IMG/VR virus record: IMGVR_UViG_3300009128_000137
Span: 1 to 23,033 of that record
DNA length: 23,033 nt
Source: a virus
Reading direction: 5' to 3' (one strand)
Positions 14,446-21,392 of the stretch are shown here, piece by piece. The first letter of the stretch is position 1. Each line of letters starts with the position of its first letter. The notes under the pieces are model-generated. The model was given only the letters and a program-made list of their open reading frames with translations. It did no database searches and was not told the origin of the DNA. Position numbers and translations under genes: made by a program.

Positions 14446-16399
14446 CTTTTTGCTCCGTTGGCTTTTCTTTCTTATCAAGATCTTCTAAAAGAACTGTTAG
14501 TGATTTATTCATCGATAACATTTTTTGTTCTTCTTTTTGCTCACTCAATGAATAAATAGGCACTTCTTCTTCATAAATGCCTCTAGATAAAGATCTAAGT
14601 TCCGCGCCGCCGAGATTATTAGTTCGGTATGTGTTCGTTTCTGGTGTTGCTATACGTGCATAATTTCTTGTTCTGGCTCCGGCCGGCCGTGAATCTGTAC
14701 GTTGGGGGTAATAAACTTTACCTTTGGCGCCGGGAGTTAGGCGAGGCGCGTCTCTCGCTCCGGGAGGGGCTGCCAAAAGTGTAGAATCATCTTCGCCGTC
14801 GGCGCCTTCTGGCTCGGCGTCGGCTTCGCCGCCGAGATCTAAATCTCCGCCGGCGTCACCGCCAAGATCTAAATCGCCACCGCCAGTATCGCCGCCAAGA
14901 TCTAAGCCACCACCTCCGCCTGCTGCGCCGGCGGCTTGAGCCTCGGCAACGGCCTGAAGAGATGCATCCTGCTTGCGATCGTAAAACATCTCTCTCTGAC
15001 ATCTTGCAAATTCTTCGTGAGACATATTGAAAATGTTTTCGGTAACCCAGCGACGAGAGAAATAGCCCTCGGTTGCGGAGCCGGCGATATCAAACTTAGC
15101 TTTCCAGTGCTCAATCTCTTGAAGTTCCGCAATCTTAGATGGGTTGTTTAAAGAAAGTTTGAAATTAATAAGGTCATCGCCGCGGAAACCAAGAGTATAA
15201 AGATGAATGATGCCGATTTTTTCAAGCTCATGTATAACTGTCCTTTGTAATCTTTGGACTGTTCGGGCAAAGCGAATGTCTTTTTGGGCTAACGTTGTCT
15301 TGTCTTCAGTGGCGCCTTCGCCCATAGAGAGATAAGACTGTGGGACCTTTAATGCTGAAAATAATTTATCTCTTAAATATTTGATGTCATCAATTTCGGT
15401 TGTATTTGTGCCGCCGGCGATGTTCGAAATATCTGTAGCTGAGCCGGCGCGTACGGGAATGTAATAGTCTTCTTCAATTGATAAAGGATTGTAACGCAAG
15501 TCAACTCGTCCAGTGTCTTTGTCTACGATTGAGTGTCTTTTAAGTTGTGAAACAATCTTTTGCATATAGCCTTCAACATCTTGAGGCGGGATGGCGCCGA
15601 CATCAATCTTGAATACGCGCCTTTCGGAAGATCTGACAATACGATATGCCATCATAGCGTCTTCCATAAGTGTAAGTTGGCGCCAAATGCGGCGGGCGGG
15701 CTCCAGAACTGATGAGCCATAAGGGACATATTTATCGTTACCTAGAATACGAAAGTGTGCGACCTGCCAATTTTCAAAAGTCATACCAGCGGAATTCCAT
15801 TGATATTGTACATAATTAGGATTAGTTGCATCTAGCCCTTCTAGTCTTTCAACTTCCTGCAGTGGCAGCGCGATGGCTGACTGGACACCCATCTTATCAT
15901 CAATGTCAAGGTAGAGCATGAAGTCACCATATTTACACATCGTGCGGCACCAGCCAAAAAGATTATATTCAATATTCAATATATTGTGATACAAAAGATC
16001 CAATACCGCCTTAATCTCTTCGTTTGTACAGTTGATGTTGAGCATCGGGCGCAAAGCAGAAAATGTTGTCATTTCATCAGCATAGATATCTAGCGACGAA
16101 GCGATCTCGGGCATATATTCCATCTGATCAAAATCAATATATCTCTCGGCACGTCGTTGATTAGAAATTGCATTAGCGGCAATTTGGTCTAACGGATTAT
16201 AAGTCTGCTTCTTGAACTGCTGTCCAGAAGCAGTCTTGAATCTAGAGGCGTATTTGTCTAGATGCTGTCTTCTAATTTTACGTCCGGATTGCGAACGATA
16301 CGTAACTATCGGACCTGAAAAAAGCCTAGTTAGCGACTTAAATAACGATGATTGTGTGTTCGCAGGGTTTTTCCCTTTTCTCATATTTCTTGGTGCCAT
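14435..16399 (-). CDS. 20: Portal (head-tail connector) protein, T4 gp20-like
   Basis: 654 residues. The family pattern is clear: RAERYIDFDQMEYMPEIASS, LDIYADEMT (about residues 82-110), a long alpha/beta middle, and GEGATEDKTTLAQKDIRFAR, TVQRLQR (about 370), which corresponds to the T4-family EI.F..FI.RLR region. It forms the dodecameric ring at one head vertex through which DNA enters, nucleates shell assembly and docks the terminase. T4 gp20 has 524 residues; the extra length is mainly C-terminal: a Gly/Asp repeat at about 498-524 (LDLGGD three times), an acidic stretch, and a charged 100-residue tail. It lies 8 bases after the terminase stop with a weak binding site (GTGAG), suggesting coupled translation. 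Confidence 0.92.
   Translation of the reverse strand: MAPRNMRKGKNPANTQSSLFKSLTRLFSGPIVTYRSQSGRKIRRQHLDKYASRFKTASGQQFKKQTYNPLDQIAANAISNQRRAERYIDFDQMEYMPEIASSLDIYADEMTTFSALRPMLNINCTNEEIKAVLDLLYHNILNIEYNLFGWCRTMCKYGDFMLYLDIDDKMGVQSAIALPLQEVERLEGLDATNPNYVQYQWNSAGMTFENWQVAHFRILGNDKYVPYGSSVLEPARRIWRQLTLMEDAMMAYRIVRSSERRVFKIDVGAIPPQDVEGYMQKIVSQLKRHSIVDKDTGRVDLRYNPLSIEEDYYIPVRAGSATDISNIAGGTNTTEIDDIKYLRDKLFSALKVPQSYLSMGEGATEDKTTLAQKDIRFARTVQRLQRTVIHELEKIGIIHLYTLGFRGDDLINFKLSLNNPSKIAELQEIEHWKAKFDIAGSATEGYFSRRWVTENIFNMSHEEFARCQREMFYDRKQDASLQAVAEAQAAGAAGGGGGLDLGGDTGGGDLDLGGDAGGDLDLGGEADAEPEGADGEDDSTLLAAPPGARDAPRLTPGAKGKVYYPQRTDSRPAGARTRNYARIATPETNTYRTNNLGGAELRSLSRGIYEEEVPIYSLSEQKEEQKMLSMNKSLTVLLEDLDKKEKPTEQKDES
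14828..14908 (-). repeat. Short in-gene repeats encoding LDLGG(D/E) in the portal tail
   Basis: Three copies of a 20-30 base element with core CCAAGATCTAA or CGAGATCTAAA encode GLDLGGDT, DLDLGGDA and DLDLGGEA. A similar LDLGG with the same DNA core (CCAAGATCTAA) occurs in gp22 near 3069-3079. This is low-complexity sequence inside a coding region. Confidence 0.8.
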
Positions 16400-16407
16400 T
16401 TAATTTC

Positions 16408-17991
16408 TCACTTTATAATCCACATATATTCTTTGTATAAATTTTCTGCATCTGACATTTTATCCATAACTCCATCTTCTTTGTATCCAATTTGTCCCTT
16501 TATTTTTGTATCAAAACTGGTTCTTGAAGTTATTATAGCATCCACAAAAGCTTTCTTGTAGTTCAAATCTCTTTGATTTGTCTGTAATGCAGTATCACGG
16601 ACCCAACAAGCAATCGAGAGCGCCATAACTAAATCATCATTGTATCCTTTTAAAGCTTGGGGTTTTCCATTTGTCCAAATAAATGTTCTCAATTCATTTG
16701 CCAAACGCGACGAATATGTAGTAATTAGTTTGTTTCTTATAAACTCTTCTAATTTAGCAACAACCAAGGGGCGAGTTTTTGAAGATGTTGTAAACCCGGG
16801 GACCGCTGAGTTCCTGTGTTCTGCCATGTGCTGCTCAATATATTCATGAGTTGACTTAACAGAATAATAAATATTTGGGTACTCATAATCAATAAGTTTA
16901 TCTAAAACTGTATATCCGATGCTGTTGTTCTCAATGACCATCATCGCGTTCCCGAACTCCCGGCCGACTTGATTTAATATATTCGCATATAAATCGGGAG
17001 TTGGCTTGCCTTGATATTCTCCCACAACCTGCATTGTCTCTAACTTAATAATGTGAAAAGTTGAATAGTCTGCTCCATCGCCGCGAGCGACATCTGCAGT
17101 CAACAAGTAGCTGCACGAAGGATCGTGCTCTTCCCAAATCCAGAAATTACGATCAAACGCTGTTTTATATTTTGGCTCAACTATGTTGTCTGTAATCCAT
17201 TCAAGAGCATCTGGATCGATAACAGTCTCGCCGGATGTGTTGAAGTTACACTCCAACTCTTGTGCAATTTGCCTGCGTGACATATTTTTAGTTTCTTTTT
17301 TGAACCACTCTTCGTCACGTTCAGGGTGCACATCCCACATTAAAGTTGTTAATTTGAAATTATTTTCATTTGTTTCAGCGCCGACGCAAGTTTTATGGAA
17401 CCAGTTACCGACACCATTCGGGGTTGATATTGCTATACAGCGACCACCAGTTGACAACGTGGGATACAAACCAGTCCACAGATCTTCAAGACCATCAATG
17501 TGTGCAGCCTCGTCAAGAACCAGAAGAGACAGCGCTTCAGAGCGGCCGGCGTCACCAGATGTTGAGGCTGCTTTGATGGTTGAGCCATTTGACAATTCAA
17601 ACGAGGTGCGGTTATCCGTAGAGATAGAAGCGATGCGGATCCAGTCTGGTAGATTTTTCATGATGCTTTTAACTTTGCGGACAAGGTTCCCCGCGGTCTC
17701 AAATTTGGTAGCCATAACCAGAATAGATTTATCGCGGTGAAACAACATCATCCACACAATATAGCCAGCGGTTAACGTAGAGATACCTAATTGCCGGCCC
17801 TTATTGATGACGTTAAAACGATAGTCATTAAAATCGTCTAATAAATCATCTTGATAGTCAAACGTATTAAAAAGAATCAGCCCGTGCATCGGATGAGATA
17901 TACGGGCATACGTTTTAAGAAAGTACGATGGATCTTTTCCGCACTTAACTACTTCTTTTAATATTTCTTTCTTTGTTAATTTGAAACTCAT
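16408..17991 (-). CDS. 17: Terminase large subunit, T4 gp17-like
   Basis: 527 residues from the ATG at 17991, which overlaps the previous stop as ATGA; a longer in-frame reading has a basic 30-residue extension with no support. The ATPase half shows NKGRQLGIST (63-72) at the Walker A place, LLVLDEAAHID (156-166) as Walker B plus catalytic Glu, and the coupling motif AISTPNG (187-193). The nuclease half shows LTADVARGDGADYS (D300), MMVIENNS (E354) and GYNDDLVMAL (D452/D453), the acidic residues of the RNase H-like fold. The protein drives DNA into the prohead through the portal encoded next and cuts the concatemer. The usual Walker A lysine (T4 SRQLGKTT) is replaced by Ile70; K64 at the start of the loop may take over, as in some other terminases. 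No recognisable small terminase gene lies in front of it. Confidence 0.95.
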   Translation of the reverse strand: MSFKLTKKEILKEVVKCGKDPSYFLKTYARISHPMHGLILFNTFDYQDDLLDDFNDYRFNVINKGRQLGISTLTAGYIVWMMLFHRDKSILVMATKFETAGNLVRKVKSIMKNLPDWIRIASISTDNRTSFELSNGSTIKAASTSGDAGRSEALSLLVLDEAAHIDGLEDLWTGLYPTLSTGGRCIAISTPNGVGNWFHKTCVGAETNENNFKLTTLMWDVHPERDEEWFKKETKNMSRRQIAQELECNFNTSGETVIDPDALEWITDNIVEPKYKTAFDRNFWIWEEHDPSCSYLLTADVARGDGADYSTFHIIKLETMQVVGEYQGKPTPDLYANILNQVGREFGNAMMVIENNSIGYTVLDKLIDYEYPNIYYSVKSTHEYIEQHMAEHRNSAVPGFTTSSKTRPLVVAKLEEFIRNKLITTYSSRLANELRTFIWTNGKPQALKGYNDDLVMALSIACWVRDTALQTNQRDLNYKKAFVDAIITSRTSFDTKIKGQIGYKEDGVMDKMSDAENLYKEYMWIIK

Positions 17992-18698
17992 ACATTTTTC
18001 AAGGCCGCCAACACTTCTTCGCGATTGACGAGATCTCCTTCGCCGTCCAATATAATTATTTTTTCGATGCCATCTTTCCAAGCCATATCCACAAGCTGAG
18101 CATCGGTCATTTCTCCGAAGCCGTGAGGATCTAGAGCATCATATTTTTCTTCGTCACCAAAGCCGAAATGATAATCTCCGACTTCATTTAATACTTCTTG
18201 AATTATATATTTAACTTCTCTGAAGCCTATTTCGCGGCGTTGAGGTTCTATATATTCGGGAGCAAGCTTTTCAATAACGGCTGTAAATAAATCTAACATC
18301 TCTTCTGGTGGCAATTCTTGTACCAAGGCTGTGACTTGATCTTCTAAAGGTGGGCCGGCGCGATCTTGGAAACCACTAACGTGGCTCTCTGGTGCGTCGT
18401 CTGATGGAATGTCTGAGGGTCCATATCGTTCTGGCGCGTCGTCTGAGGAAATGTTATCAGCGGGGAAGGGCATCGTCTGTGCTGCTCTGTCGGCATTTGG
18501 ATCCGCTGGAGCACGGCCATATCTTACTTTCTTGCTGTGTCCGTAGTCATCTCCGAGCCAAGCCGGTTTGGGCCCTTGCTTCCGGATCCATGCCAACATT
18601 TCCTCTGCCTGCTGTGGGCTCAATTCTTCTCCAAGAGTCTCTTCTTTTATGTACTCTTCTGCGATAATTCTCTTTAATTGCGATTTTGTAAAATTCAT
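17988..18698 (-). CDS. N-terminally tagged protein before terminase; unrecognised
   Basis: 236 residues. The first 15 (MNFTKSQLKRIIAEE) match a tag shared with two neighbouring proteins and carry a gp21-type site IAE at residue 14. A Pro/Asp-rich linker follows, with a near repeat SSDDAPERYGPSD and PSDDAPESHVS at about 85-110. Then comes a helical part (PPEEMLDLFTAVIEKLAPEY) and a C-terminal domain (AQLVDMAWKDGIEKIIILDG, EGDLVNREEVLAALKNV) that looks compact. It overlaps both neighbours by ATGA. By position it could be the small terminase, but it lacks any recognisable DNA-binding motif; the tag argues for a packaged virion protein instead. Confidence 0.6.
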   Translation of the reverse strand: MNFTKSQLKRIIAEEYIKEETLGEELSPQQAEEMLAWIRKQGPKPAWLGDDYGHSKKVRYGRAPADPNADRAAQTMPFPADNISSDDAPERYGPSDIPSDDAPESHVSGFQDRAGPPLEDQVTALVQELPPEEMLDLFTAVIEKLAPEYIEPQRREIGFREVKYIIQEVLNEVGDYHFGFGDEEKYDALDPHGFGEMTDAQLVDMAWKDGIEKIIILDGEGDLVNREEVLAALKNV

Positions 18699-19093
18699 AT
18701 TCTACCCCCCATACAGTCTTTAATTTTAATAAGGTTTTCAATCACATCAATTTCATTTTGTGTTTCTAATTTTTCTTTATCTTCTTTTGAATCTAAATCT
18801 TGATGAAGAATGTTAAGCGTGTTCTGAAGTTCTTCGCACGACGCTGAGTCATAACCGTCCTCATTGAGTTTAGCTGCAAGACTGGAGGTTGGTCGGTAAG
18901 CACGGCCCATGGTTTTCTGACCAGCGCCGATGGAAACAGGATCGCCACCTATGATAGCGGCAGACAAAAAATCAAGACTAACATCCAGATTTTCTATTTT
19001 GTCAGTCAACGCCCAAATAGCTTTCATTAGAGCAGCATCATTTTGAATCTCTTCTTTGATGATCTGCTTAAGTCGGGATTTGCTGATTTTCAC
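18695..19093 (-). CDS. N-terminally tagged small protein (GTG start)
   Basis: 132 residues if translation begins at GTG 19093-19091. Evidence for this start: it lies 1 base after the upstream stop, has AAAGGAA about 8 bases before it, and yields MKISKSRLKQIIKEEIQ, matching the tag of the proteins at 17988-18698 and 19643-20236. ATG codons further upstream would create a 26-base or longer overlap and a basic extension unlike the family. The rest is helical (LMKAIWALTDKIENLDVSLD; LQNTLNILHQDLDSKEDKEK) with no known motif. It is located where a small terminase often sits (two genes before TerL) and its size is right, but no helix-turn-helix could be identified. IKE at residue 14 is a possible gp21 site. 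Confidence 0.62.
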   Translation of the reverse strand: MKISKSRLKQIIKEEIQNDAALMKAIWALTDKIENLDVSLDFLSAAIIGGDPVSIGAGQKTMGRAYRPTSSLAAKLNEDGYDSASCEELQNTLNILHQDLDSKEDKEKLETQNEIDVIENLIKIKDCMGGRI

Positions 19094-19094
19094 T

Positions 19095-19643
19095 TTACGA
19101 TTCCTTTTTTCTAGAATCATTCTCCGGGCGTTTTCCGCCTTTACCATTCCACCCACCTTGATCGAGGAACTTTTTAAAACTATCTTCAAGGCGATCTTCA
19201 GATGGTTGGCTGTAAGCCATGTTTTCATCTAAACCACCAATTTTGTAGTGCATCTTGGCTGTCACCCAGCTTCTTACTCTGGAAGAGTTTTCGACGCGAA
19301 CATCAACTTCGCCCTCTTTGGTAAGGGTAACTCCGGTGCCTGTGATCTTCTTATATTCTTTCTTCAGAAACTTAACAACATCCGCAAGGCGTTGCTCAAT
19401 CTCTTGCTCAAAACCATTAGCATATACTTCACGAAGCTGTACTTCGGAGTGGTAACCTAGACAAAGCATGTTTCCATAAAAACTAACATTAAATCCGTCC
19501 ATCACCCTTTTGTCAATCAGTGGACGCCCTTCATCGCGCTGGAGCCCGGGCTTCAAGGCTTCTCCGTTTTCGTCCAATGCTCCATCATAAGCATTAGCTG
19601 CGGCCTGCGATAAGCCTTGTATAATTTCGTAAACTGTTGCCAT
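19095..19643 (-). CDS. Conserved hypothetical protein upstream of terminase
   Basis: 182 residues. It begins MATVYEIIQGLSQAAANAYD, a start I recall in conserved hypothetical proteins of other marine phages, followed by GRPLIDKRVMDGFNVSFYGN and alternating beta and helix segments (VQLREVYANGFEQEIEQRLA, VVKFLKKEYKKITG). The C-terminal 40 residues are polar with DSFKKFLDQGGWNGKGGK. There is GGAG 8 bases before the ATG, and TAATG overlap with the upstream stop. A candidate ACTATTTA promoter lies 30 bases ahead. No enzymatic motif is visible. The position between tagged proteins and terminase suggests a virion or packaging role. Confidence 0.6.
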   Translation of the reverse strand: MATVYEIIQGLSQAAANAYDGALDENGEALKPGLQRDEGRPLIDKRVMDGFNVSFYGNMLCLGYHSEVQLREVYANGFEQEIEQRLADVVKFLKKEYKKITGTGVTLTKEGEVDVRVENSSRVRSWVTAKMHYKIGGLDENMAYSQPSEDRLEDSFKKFLDQGGWNGKGGKRPENDSRKKES

Positions 19644-20236
19644 TACTGGTCTCCTCTAACGTTCTTGTAATATAAATAGTGTTTAACTGAAGAAAGGTAA
19701 TCAGAGGCTTTGGTGATTTTAGCTTGTACCCACGCATCCAATTCATCACCATCTTGAATCATTTGTTCTAACTCTGACGCATATTCGGCTGCTCTATATA
19801 ATTGTGACTTGGCCATTCTACCTTCGTCGTGTTCATCGCTGTGTGTCATTTGCGGTGGTGGTTCTGCAGAAGGCAACGGGTCGCCACAACCCTCTGTTGT
19901 GACCGTTTGCTGCGTTTCAGGTTCATTTTCAGCGCTAGAACCGCCGGGGTGCATTCTCTTATCGAGCAAATTAAAAACAATTTGGATTACGTTTCTCTTA
20001 GTGTTTAAATCCATACCCTCTTCAGCAGCTAATTGAAGTATATATTCGTAAACCTTAGTTGCGATATTTCGTTCTTGCGGGCTAATCTCACCAGCAGTAT
20101 CCTTCGTAGCTGAGCGGGTTGCTGCTGTGGCTTTTCCAACCCCAGCACTAGCGCGATCTTTCTTAACATCCAAAGGACTCTGTTCTTCAAGTGCCTCTAA
20201 AATTGCCCTCTTGATATCATTTTTCGTTATCTTCAT
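19643..20236 (-). CDS. N-terminally tagged protein with conserved C-terminal helical module
   Basis: 197 residues. It begins with the tag MKITKNDIKRAILEALEEQ (gp21-type site ILE-A at 12-15). Residues 45-95 form a helical domain (QERNIATKVYEYILQLAAEE, DLNTKRNVIQIVFNLLDKRM). After a disordered linker, residues 140-190 form a second module: GRMAKSQLYRAAEYASELEQ, MIQDGDELDAWVQAKITKAS, DYLSSVKHYLYY. I recall this last module as frequent in marine phage proteins of unknown function, often next to tags of this kind. The ATG lies 20 bases inside the end of the zinc-ribbon gene, with AGGA about 10 bases upstream. Likely a virion-associated protein; not proven. Confidence 0.62.
   Translation of the reverse strand: MKITKNDIKRAILEALEEQSPLDVKKDRASAGVGKATAATRSATKDTAGEISPQERNIATKVYEYILQLAAEEGMDLNTKRNVIQIVFNLLDKRMHPGGSSAENEPETQQTVTTEGCGDPLPSAEPPPQMTHSDEHDEGRMAKSQLYRAAEYASELEQMIQDGDELDAWVQAKITKASDYLSSVKHYLYYKNVRGDQ
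19673..19680 (-). promoter_or_regulatory. ACTATTTA motif, candidate promoter before the terminase cluster
   Basis: The coding strand reads CACTATTTATATTACAAG, ending 30 bases before the ATG at 19643 and lying in the 3' end of the upstream gene. It matches the elements before gp22 and the fibre module in sequence and spacing. Function inferred. Confidence 0.3.
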
Positions 20237-20606
20237 TTGGTCGCCATCCTTTTAGCCATCTATCTTCGCGCTGCTGTACATACTGAAAATAGCATTTCTC
20301 GCAACATTCAAATTTTACCATGCAAACATTATCCATAGATTTTTTGGGATAACTCCCGCAAACTGGGCATGTCTGGGTCGGCTCTCTATTAAGTAGTTTT
20401 TTTGATACCTTTATACCATTAATATCGATTTTCTCAACAGAGTCTTCGTTTTGTTTCGCTTTCTGGTACAATTCTTTCATCTGTTGGAGATAGTCTCTCT
20501 CTTTATTCTGATCCCAATTTGCCTTTGGATTTTGAATAGTCTCGTCGCCGTATTTTTCAGCTATAGCTTTCTCAACAGCAGCAATTTGATCATAGTTTTT
20601 ATTCAT
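20217..20606 (-). CDS. Zinc-ribbon-like protein
   Basis: 129 residues. The N-terminal part is helical and charged (DYLQQMKELYQKAKQNEDSV). The C-terminal third has two cysteine pairs, CPVCGSYPK at about 79 and CCEKCYFQYV at about 99-108, typical of a treble-clef or zinc-ribbon metal site, followed by the basic aromatic tail QREDRWLKGWRPN. I recall relatives of this tail in other marine phage genomes. The ATG overlaps the upstream stop (ATGA 20603-20606). Zinc ribbons of this size commonly bind nucleic acid or act as adaptors, but nothing here fixes the role. Confidence 0.65.
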   Translation of the reverse strand: MNKNYDQIAAVEKAIAEKYGDETIQNPKANWDQNKERDYLQQMKELYQKAKQNEDSVEKIDINGIKVSKKLLNREPTQTCPVCGSYPKKSMDNVCMVKFECCEKCYFQYVQQREDRWLKGWRPNEDNEK

Positions 20607-21019
20607 TTTAAGGCCCTATATACGCCATAGGAGCTTGCAGTACCAATAAGGATCCCACCAGCAAAATATAGCCATTTGTGCCGGGGCGAAGTTTTTTTTA
20701 GTGCATTAGCAAGAAAGTCAATCTCTTTGTCTTTCTGTATTATAAACAAATCATACTCATCTGTTAAAGACTTATGTTCTATTCTTAAATTTTCTAATTT
20801 AAAATCATATTCTTCTTTCTGAATTTTTAATTCATAGTCTGTTCGTATATCGCACGAATACTTGAATATATCATAATCGGACATTATTTTAGAAATAGCA
20901 TGTTCGTCAAACAAAACACCTGCGAACGGGGCCGGGGCCTTGTATTCCAGTATGGAAAATTTGGCGGCCTCGGTTGCATTGGCCGAAAGGCTAAACATTA
21001 GTAAAAGTTTAAGGAACAT
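20603..21019 (-). CDS. Secreted coiled-coil protein with C-terminal anchor; lysis-associated candidate
   Basis: 138 residues from the ATG at 21019-21017; an in-frame TTG four codons upstream is possible but less likely. The N-terminus MFLKLLLMFSLSANATEAAK is a signal peptide with probable cleavage after ANA. Then come APAPFAGVLFDEHAISKIMS, a long charged coiled coil (about 55-105, ending DEYDLFIIQKDKEIDFL) and a C-terminal hydrophobic segment (WLYFAGGILIGTASSYGVY). This build, with a coiled coil between two membrane segments, recurs in phage proteins next to spanin-like genes. It has no lipobox cysteine, so it is not a standard outer-membrane lipoprotein spanin. It overlaps the i-spanin-like gene by 11 bases, supporting a joint role in the envelope. 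Confidence 0.65.
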   Translation of the reverse strand: MFLKLLLMFSLSANATEAAKFSILEYKAPAPFAGVLFDEHAISKIMSDYDIFKYSCDIRTDYELKIQKEEYDFKLENLRIEHKSLTDEYDLFIIQKDKEIDFLANALKKTSPRHKWLYFAGGILIGTASSYGVYRALK

Positions 21020-21392
21020 ATTGAATACCAAAAGTTTGTTCTATATCTTTAATTAGCTGTTCTCGGTCGTTGTTAAATTTGTTTCTGTATTCATCCTTCT
21101 TATCTTCCCTTAACCGCTCAATCATCCCAAGCGCATCTTCATAGTCTTCTTCAATCGCTGCGATTGACTCTAGGTGACTTTCCATTAGCTTTTGTTTTTC
21201 ACGAAGCTCTTGCTTGTGAATTTCCTTTAAGCCATCAATTTGTGCCTGATGTGACTCATTTTGCGATTCGTATGCTTGCTGCATTAGATGATAGTCATAT
21301 CTACTTTTCAATGCTACAACTGCCGACAACAACAATATTAACAACACTTTCCAATTTTTAAGAGCAAAATCAAGAATCTTTGCTTTAATCAT
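21009..21392 (-). CDS. Inner-membrane spanin-like (Rz-like) protein
   Basis: 127 residues from the ATG at 21392 (start MIKAKILDFALKNWK); a start 30 bases upstream lies deeper inside the holin-like gene and is less plausible. One transmembrane segment (about 14-28, WKVLLILLLSAVVAL) with a short basic cytoplasmic end is followed by a long charged periplasmic coiled coil rich in Glu, Gln and Lys to the C-terminus. This is the topology of type-II i-spanins, which link inner and outer membranes in the last step of Gram-negative lysis. It overlaps the holin-like gene by 8 bases and the secreted coiled-coil gene by 11. Identification rests on topology and context, not on sequence identity. Confidence 0.6.
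   Translation of the reverse strand: MIKAKILDFALKNWKVLLILLLSAVVALKSRYDYHLMQQAYESQNESHQAQIDGLKEIHKQELREKQKLMESHLESIAAIEEDYEDALGMIERLREDKKDEYRNKFNNDREQLIKDIEQTFGIQYVP

Noticed and set aside
14435-14478. Upstream ATG for the 276-residue protein after the portal
   Set aside because: The later ATG has GGAG at proper spacing and a start I recall in related proteins; the earlier one lies deeper inside the portal gene.
16408-18081. Longer terminase reading beginning 30 codons upstream
   Set aside because: The extension is a basic reading of the previous gene's 3' end, lies in a 90-base overlap and lacks a binding site; the ATGA-overlap start fits better.
19671-19678. TATAAATA, the T4 late promoter consensus, on the plus strand
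   Set aside because: It points away from all nearby genes; the same bases read on the coding strand form the ACTATTTA-type element instead.
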